Source: Lithodes maja
Lineage: Eukaryota; Arthropoda; Malacostraca; Decapoda; Lithodidae
Length of the DNA: 64,000 nt
Assembly (NCBI GenBank): GCA_037953745.1
Contig: JBAKBP010003158.1
Coordinates: forward strand, 62,001 to 126,000
Reading direction: 5' to 3'
This document shows, one piece after another, positions 30,197 to 41,540 of the stretch. The notes beneath the pieces are model-generated. The model saw only the letters and a list, made by a program, of their open reading frames with translations, made no database searches and had not been told where the DNA came from. A program made the position numbers and the translations under genes. Each line of letters begins with the position of its first letter. Position 1 is the stretch's first letter.

Positions 30197-30824
30197 CCTC
30201 TGAAGTGCGCACGGGGGTAAATGAAAACGTCCCCCTGTGCTGACGTATTTGAGGTTTTTCGTCACTAAAATATTCATTGTACCATTAATAGCATTAATAA
30301 TTATCCATATGCGCCTATTATGGGTTGATTATAAAGGTATTAACCTGAAACAACAATAAAACGAGTGAAAACAGCGTTTGGATGGTCAAAATCGGAGATA
30401 TAGCCCGCGAGTTGTATAATGTATGGGTGAGGCAAGCTAGCTTCCCGCCAATTTTCCCCAAGGCCACTGCGACACAGTCGATCGATACTCTCTCTCTCTC
30501 TCTTGCACTCGATGGCCATCAGTGATGACAACACCCTGCTTGCAACTCGCTAATGTTAGCACGAAAATATACCTCAGAATAAGGGAATAATAGGGAAAAT
30601 AGGTGATAACTGAGGAATAGGAGGAAAGTGGGGAAGGAGGGGAGGTAGAGGACTGAGATTTTGCATGGCCCAGGGGCCAAACAAAAATAAAAAAATAAAC
30701 AAATAAAAATAAAAAAAATATTTTTTTTTCGATGTAAAAAGTTGATTTTTAGTTTTACTTACTCCAGAGAGTCTTCCCGCAGTCCGCCGGGGGAACTCTT
30801 AAGAGTCTTCCCGCAGCTCCCGGG
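30197..30824. mobile_element. TTAA-flanked non-autonomous element (piggyBac-like or similar)
   Basis: 628 bp flanked by TTAA on both sides (30193-30196 and 30825-30828). Removing the element and one TTAA rejoins gene G in frame (SYL then KEILVNEF). Both ends begin CC when read inward (CCTCTGAAGTGCG and CCCGGGAGCTGCGGG), an imperfect terminal repeat. TTAA targets are typical of piggyBac and Kolobok superfamilies. There is no transposase ORF. The right end has a doubled motif GAGTCTTCCCGCAG (30769 and 30803). Confidence 0.75.
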
Positions 30825-31828
30825 TTAAAGGAAATTCTCGTCAATGAATTTGGGGAAGACATCGGATTTCATGAACGCATTCAAAAGAATGTGAGTGAAC
30901 TGGTAGATGATACAACAACAGCAGGTACATATATCGAGGCGGCAATATCTTCATTGGGTGTCAGCAATGATCAGTTGGTGATGAATGTTGCGGCACGACT
31001 CAAAGAGCAAGTCATCAGGACAAATACTATTCCCTGGCTCCCATATATACACAAGTTGGAGAGAGAAGAAGACCTCAGTGAGCTCCTGCTGAAGCTGCTC
31101 ACATGGCTGAAACACCCAATTAAGTCTGCAATTGATGACAGTCCATCCGTCCGATCGATTGCATCTATCCTCACAAGCTACATCACTGGAAAACACACTG
31201 CATTTGAGATAAATCTCTCTGTCTTGCTACATGGACTGACCAAGAGTAGGGAGATAGTCGACATAATGCACAAAGATGGACTGGGCATCAGTTACAATGA
31301 CGTACTTATGCTGCGAGATTTTTGGGTGATCAATGACCTCAAGTGCTCATCTGATTGCCCCTTCAAACTAGCTGAGGGTAAGCCTGCTATCGCTATAGTC
31401 GACAACGATGACTTCAAGAGCGACACACTGACCGGTGCTGGCCAGTCACACCGCACTAATGTCATGTTTGTCCAGCCAGAATCATTTGATACAGAACTTC
31501 CTTCCGAGAATCACGAGGATAGACCAGTTCCCGGTGCCAACTTTGCATCAAATCTCTCGAGAACTCTCAAAGAGCTCGGAAGTGAAATGCAAAAAGTCAA
31601 CCCATACAAGACAGCGAAGCGTGGGGAACCACCTCTCAGGAAGCCACCAGCTGATCAAAGTACTCCTCCTCCTGACACATCGGTGCAAAGAATTCGTGGT
31701 GTGATCCATGCATTGGCCAGGGCGCAAGATGACCGAACGAGGCCTAAGCCAGAAGAACAGACTGTGCCTGGGTTTTCAGGGTTTCACACCAGCATGTCAA
31801 ATGCAGATGAGAAGAGTCGAGCAATATA
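30825..31828 (+). pseudogene. Gene G, part 3 (runs into the assembly gap)
   Basis: The frame continues from the TTAA site with KEILVNEFGEDIGF, a mostly helical region (VAARLKEQVIRTNTIPW; LLKLLTWLKHP; SILTSYITGK), the segment AIAIVDNDDFKSDTLTGAGQ, and a proline-rich part (PPLRKPPADQSTPPPD) before the N run. About 335 codons are visible. The NDDF/TGAG segment may be a catalytic or binding motif but I do not recognise a family with known function. The C-terminus is lost in the gap. Confidence 0.65.
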
Positions 31829-32028
31829 NNNNNNNNNNNNNNNNNNNNNNNNNNNNNNNNNNNNNNNNNNNNNNNNNNNNNNNNNNNNNNNNNNNNNNNN
31901 NNNNNNNNNNNNNNNNNNNNNNNNNNNNNNNNNNNNNNNNNNNNNNNNNNNNNNNNNNNNNNNNNNNNNNNNNNNNNNNNNNNNNNNNNNNNNNNNNNNN
32001 NNNNNNNNNNNNNNNNNNNNNNNNNNNN
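31829..32028. other. Assembly gap (200 N)
   Basis: Exactly 200 N, a placeholder size, so the true length is unknown. Gene G is on the left and the Gypsy-2 gag on the right; neither continues across. Confidence 0.99.
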
Positions 32029-33689
32029 CTTGAAACGTTCCACTTCACTCTTGGACTTCCCCTGAGGTGGGTAAGGGCCCTGGCCTTTCTTTAACGGGAA
32101 GGGTTTCGACTTGGGATCATAATTGGCAACAGTACTCTTAAATGGATAATTAGTTGTGTCATTAATTCGTGGGGGGGTGGAGTGGTACGCCCCTTGTTAC
32201 CTGTTACCTGCAGCTCTCTGTGCAGACCAGCACCCACGAATCAATGACAACCTGAGGTCAGCCAGCTCAGCCGCCTCCTGCAGAGTTTTCGGTCGCTTTT
32301 CTTTCAGGTTAAGAGTCAAGTCACTGCCAGTACATTTTAAAAATTGTTCTAACAACACTAATTGCTTTACTGCATCAAAAGTACAGTAGTTGCCTTCTCC
32401 GACCTCAACCAATTTTCAAATGCATCTGACAGCTCTCTAGCGTGTTCCTGGAAAGTACTCTCCTTTCTTTTTGGAACCGCCCTAAACTTCAGCCTATAGG
32501 TCTCTGGCTGTAGCTCATATGCCCTCAGGACAGCCTCTTTCAACAACTCATAATTCACACAGGAGTCTATGGGCAAAGCATCGTACACCTTGAGTGCTTT
32601 CCCCGTCAATCGTGAAGAAACAAGGGCTGCCCACTTCTCCTCGGGCCATTGGTGCTCCCGGCACTTTTTCTCAAAACGGAGAAAGAATTCTGTAACTCCT
32701 AACTCCAAGCGGCTCGCTTGGTGTAGTGACTAGCGTCTCGGACTTCCACCCAGAAGGCCCGGGTTCGCGCCCACGCTCGGCGCATTAAAGATTTTTCACA
32801 AGCACTGAGTCGTTACCATCCCTCATGAGCAAAGGGATGGGGTAGTAGTACAGGACCCCAATGGAAATACGCCTAATCGGCCTTATTGAGCTATCCTTAG
32901 CTAGCTTAGCATGCGCTAGCTTTAAGAACTATTATTATTATTATTATTATTATTATATAACTCATCAAACACTTGAACCAACTTTAGTAGATGCGACAGG
33001 GACTGGTCATGGGCTCGACCCCCCTGGACGACCCGGTTCCTCGTCACTTCTACCCGAGTTTTCTCTAGGTCAATATCGGCACAATACCTTGCAGACTCAA
33101 ACTTGAGCTCAGCCTCTCGCTGCTTGAGCTCAGCCTCATACCTATACTTGAGCTCAGACTCATGCTTCCGCTGCTCGAGCTCAGCCTGTCGCTCCTGCTT
33201 TCGCTGCTCAAGTTTGGTGAGCTCGAGCTGAAACAACATCTCGGAAGACAAACCCTGAGCAGGGGGTGCTACTACCGGGGACCCACCCAGTGAGTCACTT
33301 AGAGGCATACCCAACCGCCAGCGGGCCTCGGCCTGCGGGAACGTACTCGGCTCCGGAACCCGGGGGGGCACCACGATAGGAGTTGAGTGGAATGGGGGCT
33401 GGGACGAAGGTGCCCCAGCTCCCGCTCCACCCGAACCCCCATGCACCCCACCCAGCACACAGGTAACCAGCTCACTTCTCGACAAACCGCTAGTACCGGA
33501 AAACCCTAATACCGTGGCTACACACTGCAGTCCGTACCGGTCTAGCCCCGACACAGGCTCCTCCAAAAAAATCCGAGCATCCTCCTCATTGTTCACCACC
33601 CGAACGCCGTTAAACAACTCCACCTTCTCCACCTCCTCGCCTGTCTCTCGCACTGTGCCCTCACTATGCTCAGACCCGTCCAGTGACAT
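32029..33689 (-). pseudogene. Gypsy-2 gag, split by a SINE
   Basis: Starts at ATG 33689 (MSLDGSEHSEGTV), like the MSNTSEHSDGSG start of Gypsy-1. It has an acidic N-terminus, a proline-rich part and a charged coiled-coil stretch (KLEQRKQERQAELEQRK, then ELKQREAELKFESARY). After KLVQVFDEL the SINE at 32706-32957 intervenes; the poly-Asn seen in the frame there is only the SINE tail. Gag resumes as GVTEFFLRFEKKCREHQWP and reads to about 32200, with a small frame break near 32410, and on toward the gap. The CCHC knuckle expected next is not visible. Confidence 0.85.
32706..32957 (+). mobile_element. tRNA-derived SINE with (ATT)n tail
   Basis: 252 bp flanked by a 6-bp duplication TAACTC (32700-32705 and 32958-32963). 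Its head has a pol III A box (TGGTGTAGTGACTAGCG, about 32719-32735) and B box (GGGTTCGCGCCC, about 32760-32771) spaced as in a tRNA gene. The 3' part (AGGACCCCAATGGAAATACG to CTATCCTTAG, 32851-32901) matches the LINE-3 3' end (49206-49255), and both end in (ATT)n. This shows LINE-3-type machinery probably mobilised it. Confidence 0.88.
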
Positions 33690-33949
33690 GATGGAGTAAA
33701 AAAAAAAAAATCTCAGTCAAGACAAAAATAGCCAAACTCTCGCGTAGCTTTATTCACCAAAAATATTCGGAGATGTTCTTGAGCGCAATACTAGGTCACC
33801 AATAAACTCCAACAAGTTCTATATATCCTCAAAACAATGTCCACTGCCAACAATGCGAGAAATAAATTCAACCCCAAATGGCAATAAGATTTTCCAAAAA
33901 AAAAAACTGCAATATTCAGTTCACTATATACTGGTCTAAGGTCGCCATT

Positions 33950-35736
33950 TGTTACGACCGGCACTACGAAATAAACAAGGGCACTTAATAATGGACTAGA
34001 AGATAGGCTATATCTGCAACAACGGTACGCTAATTCCAAACCCTCGAACTATTACGCCGGTGAACAAAACACTTAAACCCTCCAGAGTTAATCTACTGGA
34101 TAACGGGGTATCAATTAACTGGGTTTTAGTGCACTTCTACAAAGGCTTTCCAGTGACGGCAAAGCCTACTCACAACAGGAGTACTTTACGTTAATAAAAT
34201 GCTCTTAAGTAATAACAATGCTTGAATAAACTATAACAAGATTTAATGAAGGAGTATATGTTTACGTTAACTTTAGTGTGAGTCTGTACTCACCACTAAC
34301 CTCTTCAATGCTCTATGAAAACACTGGAAGTCTAGTCCTACAGCAATCAGATAAAGAATCTTCTGAAAACGTCTGATGCTCTAAGATGCTCGTCAATATA
34401 GAACGGAAATAATGCAGGGGCAGGACACCAAAGCGTGTATCTTAAATACACCAATAAGTAGGATACATATATATAAAACAAGGGAGTGCAACAACTCTGT
34501 GACAGCACTAATAATAGCCACTCAAAACAGTACTTCCTTAGCCACCGTAACAGCCAAACTGGGTTGTGCACTATGCATCAACCTAGGCTAAAATAAGGCG
34601 TGAATAATTCCTAAAGCATACACAATTAAAGTTAATAAACACAATGCTGTCTTTCTCACTAATAAAGTCTAGCAGTGGCATAAAAGGTACCAGGAAACTA
34701 GGCAGAGCGCAAGTATGCTCGTAGCCTACTGTCTCCCCTTGAACAGATTTCCCTTATGTTACGTTAAGTGACTTGGAGGCTCTCTTGGTAAGTCCAGATA
34801 TCAAGTATCTGGTCTTACCCTGGCGCTCCAGGGTAATGAGGTAGCAAGCATACAGGTGAGAGTAGGCAAAAGCCCTTCACTTGTATACTGCTACACTCGC
34901 AAAGGAAAAATATGCACAAGGGTTACAGGCTACCTAGCTTCGTCGAAGTTGTACAGGCTCTGACTTGCCACATACATAACTCAGACAACGACCAAAGATA
35001 CCCTCCACTGTCTAGCATTAAATAGTAGGAAAGAACAGCTCAATAATTAGAAGCACCCCAGTACTATGCTGCCATGTGACTATGACTCTAATAATCCCTA
35101 AAGCTAGTGCAAAACATGTATGTGAGAACTGGTGCTAGTAATAAGACTGGCCGACTATGGAAGTCGTATGCGAGAACCAGAAGGGATAAGTAAATGAATA
35201 AAGATGAGAAGTATTGGAAAAGAAGAAGTTCAGAGAGAGAGAAACAGTAGTACAGGGGGGTAGATTGAGGACAGATTGCAAGGGACATGTAGGACCAAGC
35301 ACGCTATGCCAAGCTCTGCAGGAGACACGCGAGTAGGAACCCCCCAGCACTAACAAAGACAGCGGCACCTAATCACATACGACTACGTCATGAGGAGCAG
35401 GCGTCATATGACGCGCCAGGCCCGCCGGCCAATCACAAGCGTGGGAAACTCCGCCCGAGCGAGGAAGGCACACGTACATACACACGCACATAATACCACC
35501 TTGCTGCTCGCTCTCTTTCTCCTTACAACTTCACACAATATATCTTATACTCTATCAATGATATAAAATACTTCCAAGTGTCACAGACAAGAATAAAGAC
35601 CACCACTGATCTGTCTGTGACAACATGAACACTATGAAAGAAAGAACATCGTTCTACGATTATTATAGCCCATTTCACTGCCCTGAAGAGCGCTAGCGAG
35701 TTACGAGTACATTCTGGCAAGCTGGCCAGCGTAACA
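33950..35736 (-). repeat. Gypsy-2 5' LTR (1787 bp)
   Basis: On the plus strand it begins TGTTACGACCGG and ends GGCCAGCGTAACA, a 7-bp inverted terminal match TGTTACG/CGTAACA and TG..CA ends. The primer site adjoins its sense 3' end, as in Gypsy-1. The first 200 bp resemble the LTR at 62732 onward. Short open frames inside it are not conserved coding regions. Confidence 0.8.
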
Positions 35737-38555
35737 CTACTGTGTCATCCCAGAGACCAGGGCGATACTACCTCTGACACTTTTAGATTCTATATTATCT
35801 TAACCCTATGCAATATATTTACTCAAACGAATAGGGCGTTACTACACTCTTAGATTATATGTTATCTTAACCCTGTTACCAATAAATCATACATTACATA
35901 TATCACCTATTCAATGATAAAACTCAGTAAATGACTTAATATGATCAGTACCTCAAACCCTACGAGAACAAGATTCACCACTTTAATCTTCTACATAGAT
36001 TCTGTGATTACTTTACATTATAACCTGGACTTAATGCTCGTAACACAACGAAACTGACTGAATATTCCTTCAAACAATATAATTGATAATGATTCCTTGA
36101 TAACAAAAGATTTCGTAGATCATACGGACTAGTGTCCTCGCTACCTATTTCTCAAACTAAAGCTAAACTAATTGCAACTATTCTTTATTTCCCCTGAGCC
36201 TTATAGTTGCTTATCTACTTAAGAATTTTCCCCTGTTACTTTAATGTAAATAACTAGTTGCTGTCCTATCAAATCCTATACTATTGATAGCTAATCGGCA
36301 TGGAGCCTTCTCTGACAAGAATAACTAATATCCTATTAACACATCGTTTTATTTATATACAAAAGTCTAGTATCTTTCTCTTTAGTTTGTCCTATAAGAA
36401 CACATCAATTATTATGTATGGAACCACTCGGTTAGTCAAGCATTTTCTCTCTTTCTTTAAGTCTGGTTCGGGCCCAATATGGGTCCTTTAAAAAACTATG
36501 TAGTACTGCTAGGTGTTTACTGGAACAATTTCACCACCTCAGAGCTGATCAATAGCTCAACTGGAAATCTTCGCTCCCATCTACTATCTGCTGTCCCTCT
36601 TGAACCGCTTGGCTGTAGGTATGCAAGCCAGCGATGTGACGGCAGGCCGCCGGATACTGAAGCTGTATCCGCCTAGTAGGGGAAAGCGATGCTAGACCCG
36701 AGGTGGGCTTTACTGGAACAAGTGATGAGGGCTGGGAGGCTGGAATAAGTGGATCCGAGTTCCCTTTAGTGCCCAAGCGAGAGAGAGAATGTGAGTTGCA
36801 AGAAGTTAGCCCAGTGGCACCCGAGAGGTGAATGACCCCTGCAACCTCCCCCACCTCCTTGATATACAATAGTCCCGCCTCCCGCTCTCCGGCGCTGTGA
36901 TTGGCTGAGTGGTCCGCCTGGCCGTGCAACATTCTGGCCACACGCTTTGAATATCCCTACCCTTCGCCTCCACTCTTCTCTCTTCATAATACGTTCCTGG
37001 AAGCTGGTTGCAAATGTCTTTTAGTGGCTTACGGGAGTATAAGGCTGGCACTGATGCATTAGACCCATGGCAACCAGAGGAAACGGCCTGTGAAGAGAGC
37101 GAGAGCGAGTTTAAAGGAGAAGCGGTACGCGTAGCTGTCGGCTCCGAAAATGGAAGCTTCTAATTGGTCGGCCGGGAGGGCGTGGCATGTTTACTTGGTG
37201 GGCCCGAAACGTCAAACTCAGCTGGCTTAAAGGGAGCGCGGTGATTGGCGGATGGCCTTTTTACCTTAATTATTATTATTATTATTTATTTATTTATACG
37301 TATAGCGACTTCCGCTAGATCTAGAGACCTTTACTTCGATCTAGCAGCAATGACTTACACTAGCGGTTTTGTTTTGAAATTTCAGAACAATTTCGAAGTG
37401 ATATTATATGGATTTTGCCAATTCATATTTCTAGTGGTATTTATCATGTCTTACATCTAACAATATATGCTAGCGGATTTAACTTCAATTGGTAACCCTC
37501 CTGCTCGATTCGGCTCGAAGAAAATCGATAAAGGTGGCACTTTAGTAAACAGGTGATAAACAAACGTTGTTATTACAGATGGTCCTCCGGTAACGCGGCT
37601 AATGTGTTCTGGAGCGCGTTTGTAGACAGCGACCGGGACGGACCAAAGAGACCGGTCTCTCACAAACGGCAGTGATCAGAAACCTGATCCGTCCCGGTCG
37701 GCGACCAAAGCGCCCCACCTCGGGAGGTGGGGTGCTTTGGTCGCTTTGGTCTCTTGTGACGTCACAATATAAACAAAGATGGACGCTCAACATCAACAAG
37801 AGTACAGTTGCTCGGAATGTAATACCTTTTTCAATGATTATGATGTGGCTATAGTGAGCACCTATTAAGGTGCACTGGTAAGTTTAATAAACTATCCTAT
37901 AAAACCATCTCATCCACGTCGGTTTGAGCTATATATATCCCATAATCATTAAGGGAACAAAATCGACCCAAGCTAGCCTTAATATATAATTATATTTAAT
38001 GCACTGACCTAACCTACTGTTTACTATCACAACCTAGCTTCCACTAATGTAACATAAAATGAACAAAGAAAGTAATAAGGTAATATTAGCGCTAACACTT
38101 CCCGTTTTAACCCCTTCTGTACCGGCAACGTCATATGTACTTCATTCTGGCTACTATTAGACGATTTTATTCAGTTTAGAATGGATCTACAGTAATTAAC
38201 AGGCTTTGAACTATCTCCCTTAACCCATGGTACAACCACAGATACTCCTGAAGCTGCACAAAATCGTCTAAAGTAGCTATAATCAAATACAAAAGCATCG
38301 TCGGTACAGACTACAGAAGGGGTTAATTCGCTATATATTTGGGATTATATATTTAGGTCAATAGATTGCTACCGTTATATAGTAAGTGTATTGTGAGTGC
38401 AGTTTAGGCTATGAGTTTCACAAATAAATACTATATTTGTCCAATTTATGAACAGTGTGTTTCAGGGCCTTTTTACTATAATGGTATTATTGTTTTCGAT
38501 AATTACAGGGAATAGGCTCGTCGCCTTATTATACATAATGTACTGTATTAGGGAC
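35737..38555. other. Unassigned region between Gypsy-2 and DIRS D
   Basis: 35737-36680 is AT-rich with no recognised gene. 36690-37260 is GC-rich and has several ATTGG/CCAAT boxes (GTGATTGGCTGAG near 36897, AATTGGTCGG near 37162, GTGATTGGCGG near 37241), which could be an old promoter or LTR; its minus-strand 130-codon frame (36549-36941) matches nothing I know. (ATT)n runs from 37265. 37600-37770 has two strong hairpins. 37770-38555 shows nothing recognisable. Confidence 0.45.
37612..37744. repeat. Hairpin-rich repeat, family also at 54325-54412
   Basis: Contains an inverted pair CGACCGGGACGGA / TCCGTCCCGGTCG (about 37628 and 37688) and a 20-bp stem (37701-37720 with 37725-37744, one mismatch) around CCACCTCGGGAGGTGG. 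GTTTGTAGACAGCGACC and GTCTCTCACAAAC recur inverted near 54345 and 54395, so it is an interspersed foldback-type repeat. No coding sequence. Confidence 0.65.
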
Positions 38556-38872
38556 AATTTATTAGTGGCCCCTCCATCATTGACGAACATGCCTATTACA
38601 TAAGGCATCCTCTTCAAACACTAATCCGCCGTAGTTTGAATCTACCGCGCAGAGCATTTAAAATCTGAGGAGCCTTCCTCATGAGCGCACGCGACCTCAC
38701 TCATGGCTTCAGTCATTATGAATTGGGTTCTCACTACGAAAAAACTTCGTAAAAAATAAAAACAAAAAGAAAATAAGAATAACTATCCAATAAGCTTTCC
38801 ATCATATCGTGGATGTACTTGTGTGGATCTTTGACCAGACGCTGATTCAGGCGTCATACTTCCTTCTCTGCT
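38556..38872 (+). repeat. Left terminal repeat of DIRS D
   Basis: Inverted match to 53725-54090 from GGCATGTTCGTCAATGA to the region of the GACGCTGATTCAGGCGTC hairpin. It is nearly identical to the left repeat of C. Confidence 0.87.
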
Positions 38873-39857
38873 CTGCGGTCAACTGGCCCGGACGTGTGTC
38901 TCCACGTTCCGCTGGTTCCGCATTTGCTGCGTCCCTAGTGAGTTTTTTCTCATTTGTTTACTCCGGGATGTATCGAGTAAGGTTAGGATATGCGTAGCAG
39001 GAGTGTTCTGGGCTGGTTGCCCGCAGTGCAGTGTATTTTGGGTCGTGTGTTTGGGGCATCTATTTCGGATGTACCCTCGTGGTCCTGTTGTGGACAGGTG
39101 AACTTTTTCACAGTTAGCTAGCTTTGTGATGCAGGCGGCTTTCATTACGCGTTATTGCGTCCTTTTATCTTTCTGATGAGGTAGCGTATTTTTGCCGACG
39201 TTCCCAGCGTATTTTTCTTCACTTAGTGGAGTTTTTTCTGGGTCCCGAGTCAGTTCTTCCCTTTGCCGGAAGTATTTGCTACAGTGGTGTGTTGGCGGTG
39301 GTTCCTGTTGTGATATAATTCAGTGCTTTTTGTTTATATTCCGACATGTTACTGTTATCCGTCTGCCTAGGCCTAGCCAGCCTCTCGTAGCTTTTCCACA
39401 TATATTATACAAGTGTTATTGATTTATTTTCTAAATATGTACTACTGTGTCATGTGTGTCCTGGTTTAGTTGTGTATTGGCTAATTCCACGGACTATTTA
39501 TGTGTCCTGGGTTAGTTGTGTATTGGCTAATTCCACGGACTATGTTGGGCCCGGCGTTAGTTGTGTTTTGGCTACGCCTCGGTCCGGTGTTGCGTTCAGA
39601 TGGTATCTGGACGGGGTGGGTTTTTTCCGGCGAGTTTTTCTCGGTTTCACCTTGATAACCCCGGCTGGTTGCCGAGTTTTGGCCACGCGTGGTTTAAAAC
39701 AGGCTTGTTTCCCCGGCGAGTGGGTGTCTGTGGCTCCCCAGGACTGCGTCTCTGGGGTGCCTGTTTCAGGCTCCTTATGATTCCCGGCGGGTTGGCTGTA
39801 CCCATCTAACAGTGTTCATACGGACACGTGTTGTTTGTAGTTTTTCGGTTTTGCAAA
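38873..39857 (+). other. DIRS D leader, proximal part
   Basis: Very close to 10187-11149 in C, including the doubled GTCCTGG/TTAGTTGTGTATTGG repeat (about 39458-39540). No conserved coding frame. Confidence 0.65.
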
Positions 39858-41540
39858 GCCAATATAAAACTATGCTGTTGTTGTATTTCCTCCCCGGCGA
39901 TCTTTTACAAAGAATTGGGGATAGGAACAATTGGGGTTAACTTTTAAACTTTAAATCACCTGGCGGGTGCAACCTGGAAAGGTGGGATGACCGAATTTGC
40001 AAAATTCAGTTTAGTTGACCAGACAATTGAGGGATGCATTGTGTATCGCCTCCTTCAAAAAACGGCGCTTTAGGGCACAATTGGGGTTAACGTTTTTTAA
40101 ACTAATATTCACACCCGGCGGGTGTTCCTTGGAAGGGTGGGAATAACGAATTTACAATTCAGTTAGTTAACCAGACAATTGAGGGATACATTTTGTATCG
40201 CCGCCTTCAACATACGGCGATCTAAAAAGATACTTCGGGAGAAGTTAGATCTCGTATATTTGTCAGGCTTCCCAGTTTTTGATCTACGAGATAATTCGGG
40301 GGCCGGCGTCTTTTTTAGTTTTTTTTTTTCCAAAATTGAATATTGAAACAAACACCACCGGAAAGACTTAATCTGTTATAAACACCATGCTGGTCTTTAT
40401 ATATTATGTCAGAGGGTATTCATAAATCTTTTGGACAAATTAAGATATTCTGATATCTTTTACTTAGGAAACCCCACCACGTAGCGAGCTGTAGTCGTTG
40501 AATATTACGTCTCGTTACCCGGCGGGTTATTTAACACTTGTGTGCGAACATGATTGGGTTAACCTTATGAGCATTAATTCCTGGAAATTTTATTTTTTTC
40601 CAGAGCTGGGTCCCGGCGGGTCTATGCAGAACCTGGAGTAAGTTTCCCACCAGTCTCTGTCATGGCTACCTTTGCACCGGTTTTTGCTTTATGCATTACG
40701 CCCTCCTGTTCAGGTATCCCTATTTTTGCGCACACCCTTTGTATAAAATATGTTAAAATGTCTCGTTTGGTGTGGGTTACCTTTCCGGCGTTTTTCTCGT
40801 TGCTCCGAGAACACCGTTTTTGTTTACCGAGTTTTAGTCAGGATGGCTAAAATAGGTAAGTTACCCCGACGAGTTTGGTCGCTTGAGGGCTCATCTGAAA
40901 CTGCGTTTTCTGTGGTCGAGCCTGGGATCAGGCTTCCTGTGTTATTCATTGCTTTATGCATTACGCCCTCCTGTAATGTCTCGTTTAGTGTGGGTTACCT
41001 TTCCGGCGTTTTTCTCGTTGCTCCGAGAACACCGTTTTTGTTTACCGAGTTTTAGTCAGGATGGCTAAAATAGGTAAGTTACCCCGACGAGTTTGGTCGC
41101 TTGAGGGCTCATCAGAAACTGCGTTTTCTATGGTCGAGCCTGGGATCAGGCTTCCTGGGTTATTCCCGTCGAGGGGGGCTCCACACAGTTATCTAGGTGA
41201 TCATGCTGACACCTGTTGGACATGGTTTTCTCTGCTTTTCAAAGCCATTGAAACAATGCTGTCTGTTTGTTTGGTCTTTCCCTCCCGGCGACCTTTTTAC
41301 AAAGAGGTCTGGGGCAGGTATAATTGGTTTGACATTGCATATAAAACCCGGCGGTTGTACCTTCGGGTGGTTATATTAACGGATTTGCGATTCGCGATAA
41401 TTTGCCAAACAATTGATCGATACAATAGGGTATCATGGCCTTCAAGACGGCGATCTATGAGGGCTTCTGGGAGAAGCCGGATTAGAGATTAAGATAGGCT
41501 TAGACTTTTTATGGGATAAAAAGATGCTTGAATCTTACTA
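39858..41540 (+). repeat. DIRS D leader array, unit 1
   Basis: 1683 bp from GCCAATATAAAACTATGC to CTTGAATCTTACTA. It contains about ten CCGGCG motifs, the ATGGCTACCTTTGCACC start-of-gag block (40662) and a doubled internal module of 221 bp (TCTCGTTTGGTGTGGG at 40758 and its copy at 40979). Confidence 0.9.

Larger units (their letters stand above)
32029..35736 (-). mobile_element. Gypsy-2: gag and one LTR of a minus-strand Ty3/gypsy element
   Basis: Related to Gypsy-1 by gag sequence and by the primer site AATGGCGACCTT (sense). In sense order: LTR (35736 to 33950), leader, gag (33689 to about 32029, interrupted by a SINE), then the assembly gap. Protease, integrase and RT are not in the window. 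Confidence 0.85.

Noticed and set aside
32715..32775. Functional tRNA gene
   Set aside because: A and B boxes are present but the cloverleaf is degraded and it is joined to a LINE-type tail with a target duplication, so it is a SINE head.
32922..33106. Poly-Asn or poly-Tyr protein
   Set aside because: Translation of the (ATT)n SINE tail fused to Gypsy-2 gag; not a natural protein end.
34347..34571. Short ORFs on the minus strand within 33950-35736
   Set aside because: They lie inside the Gypsy-2 LTR and show no domain similarity.
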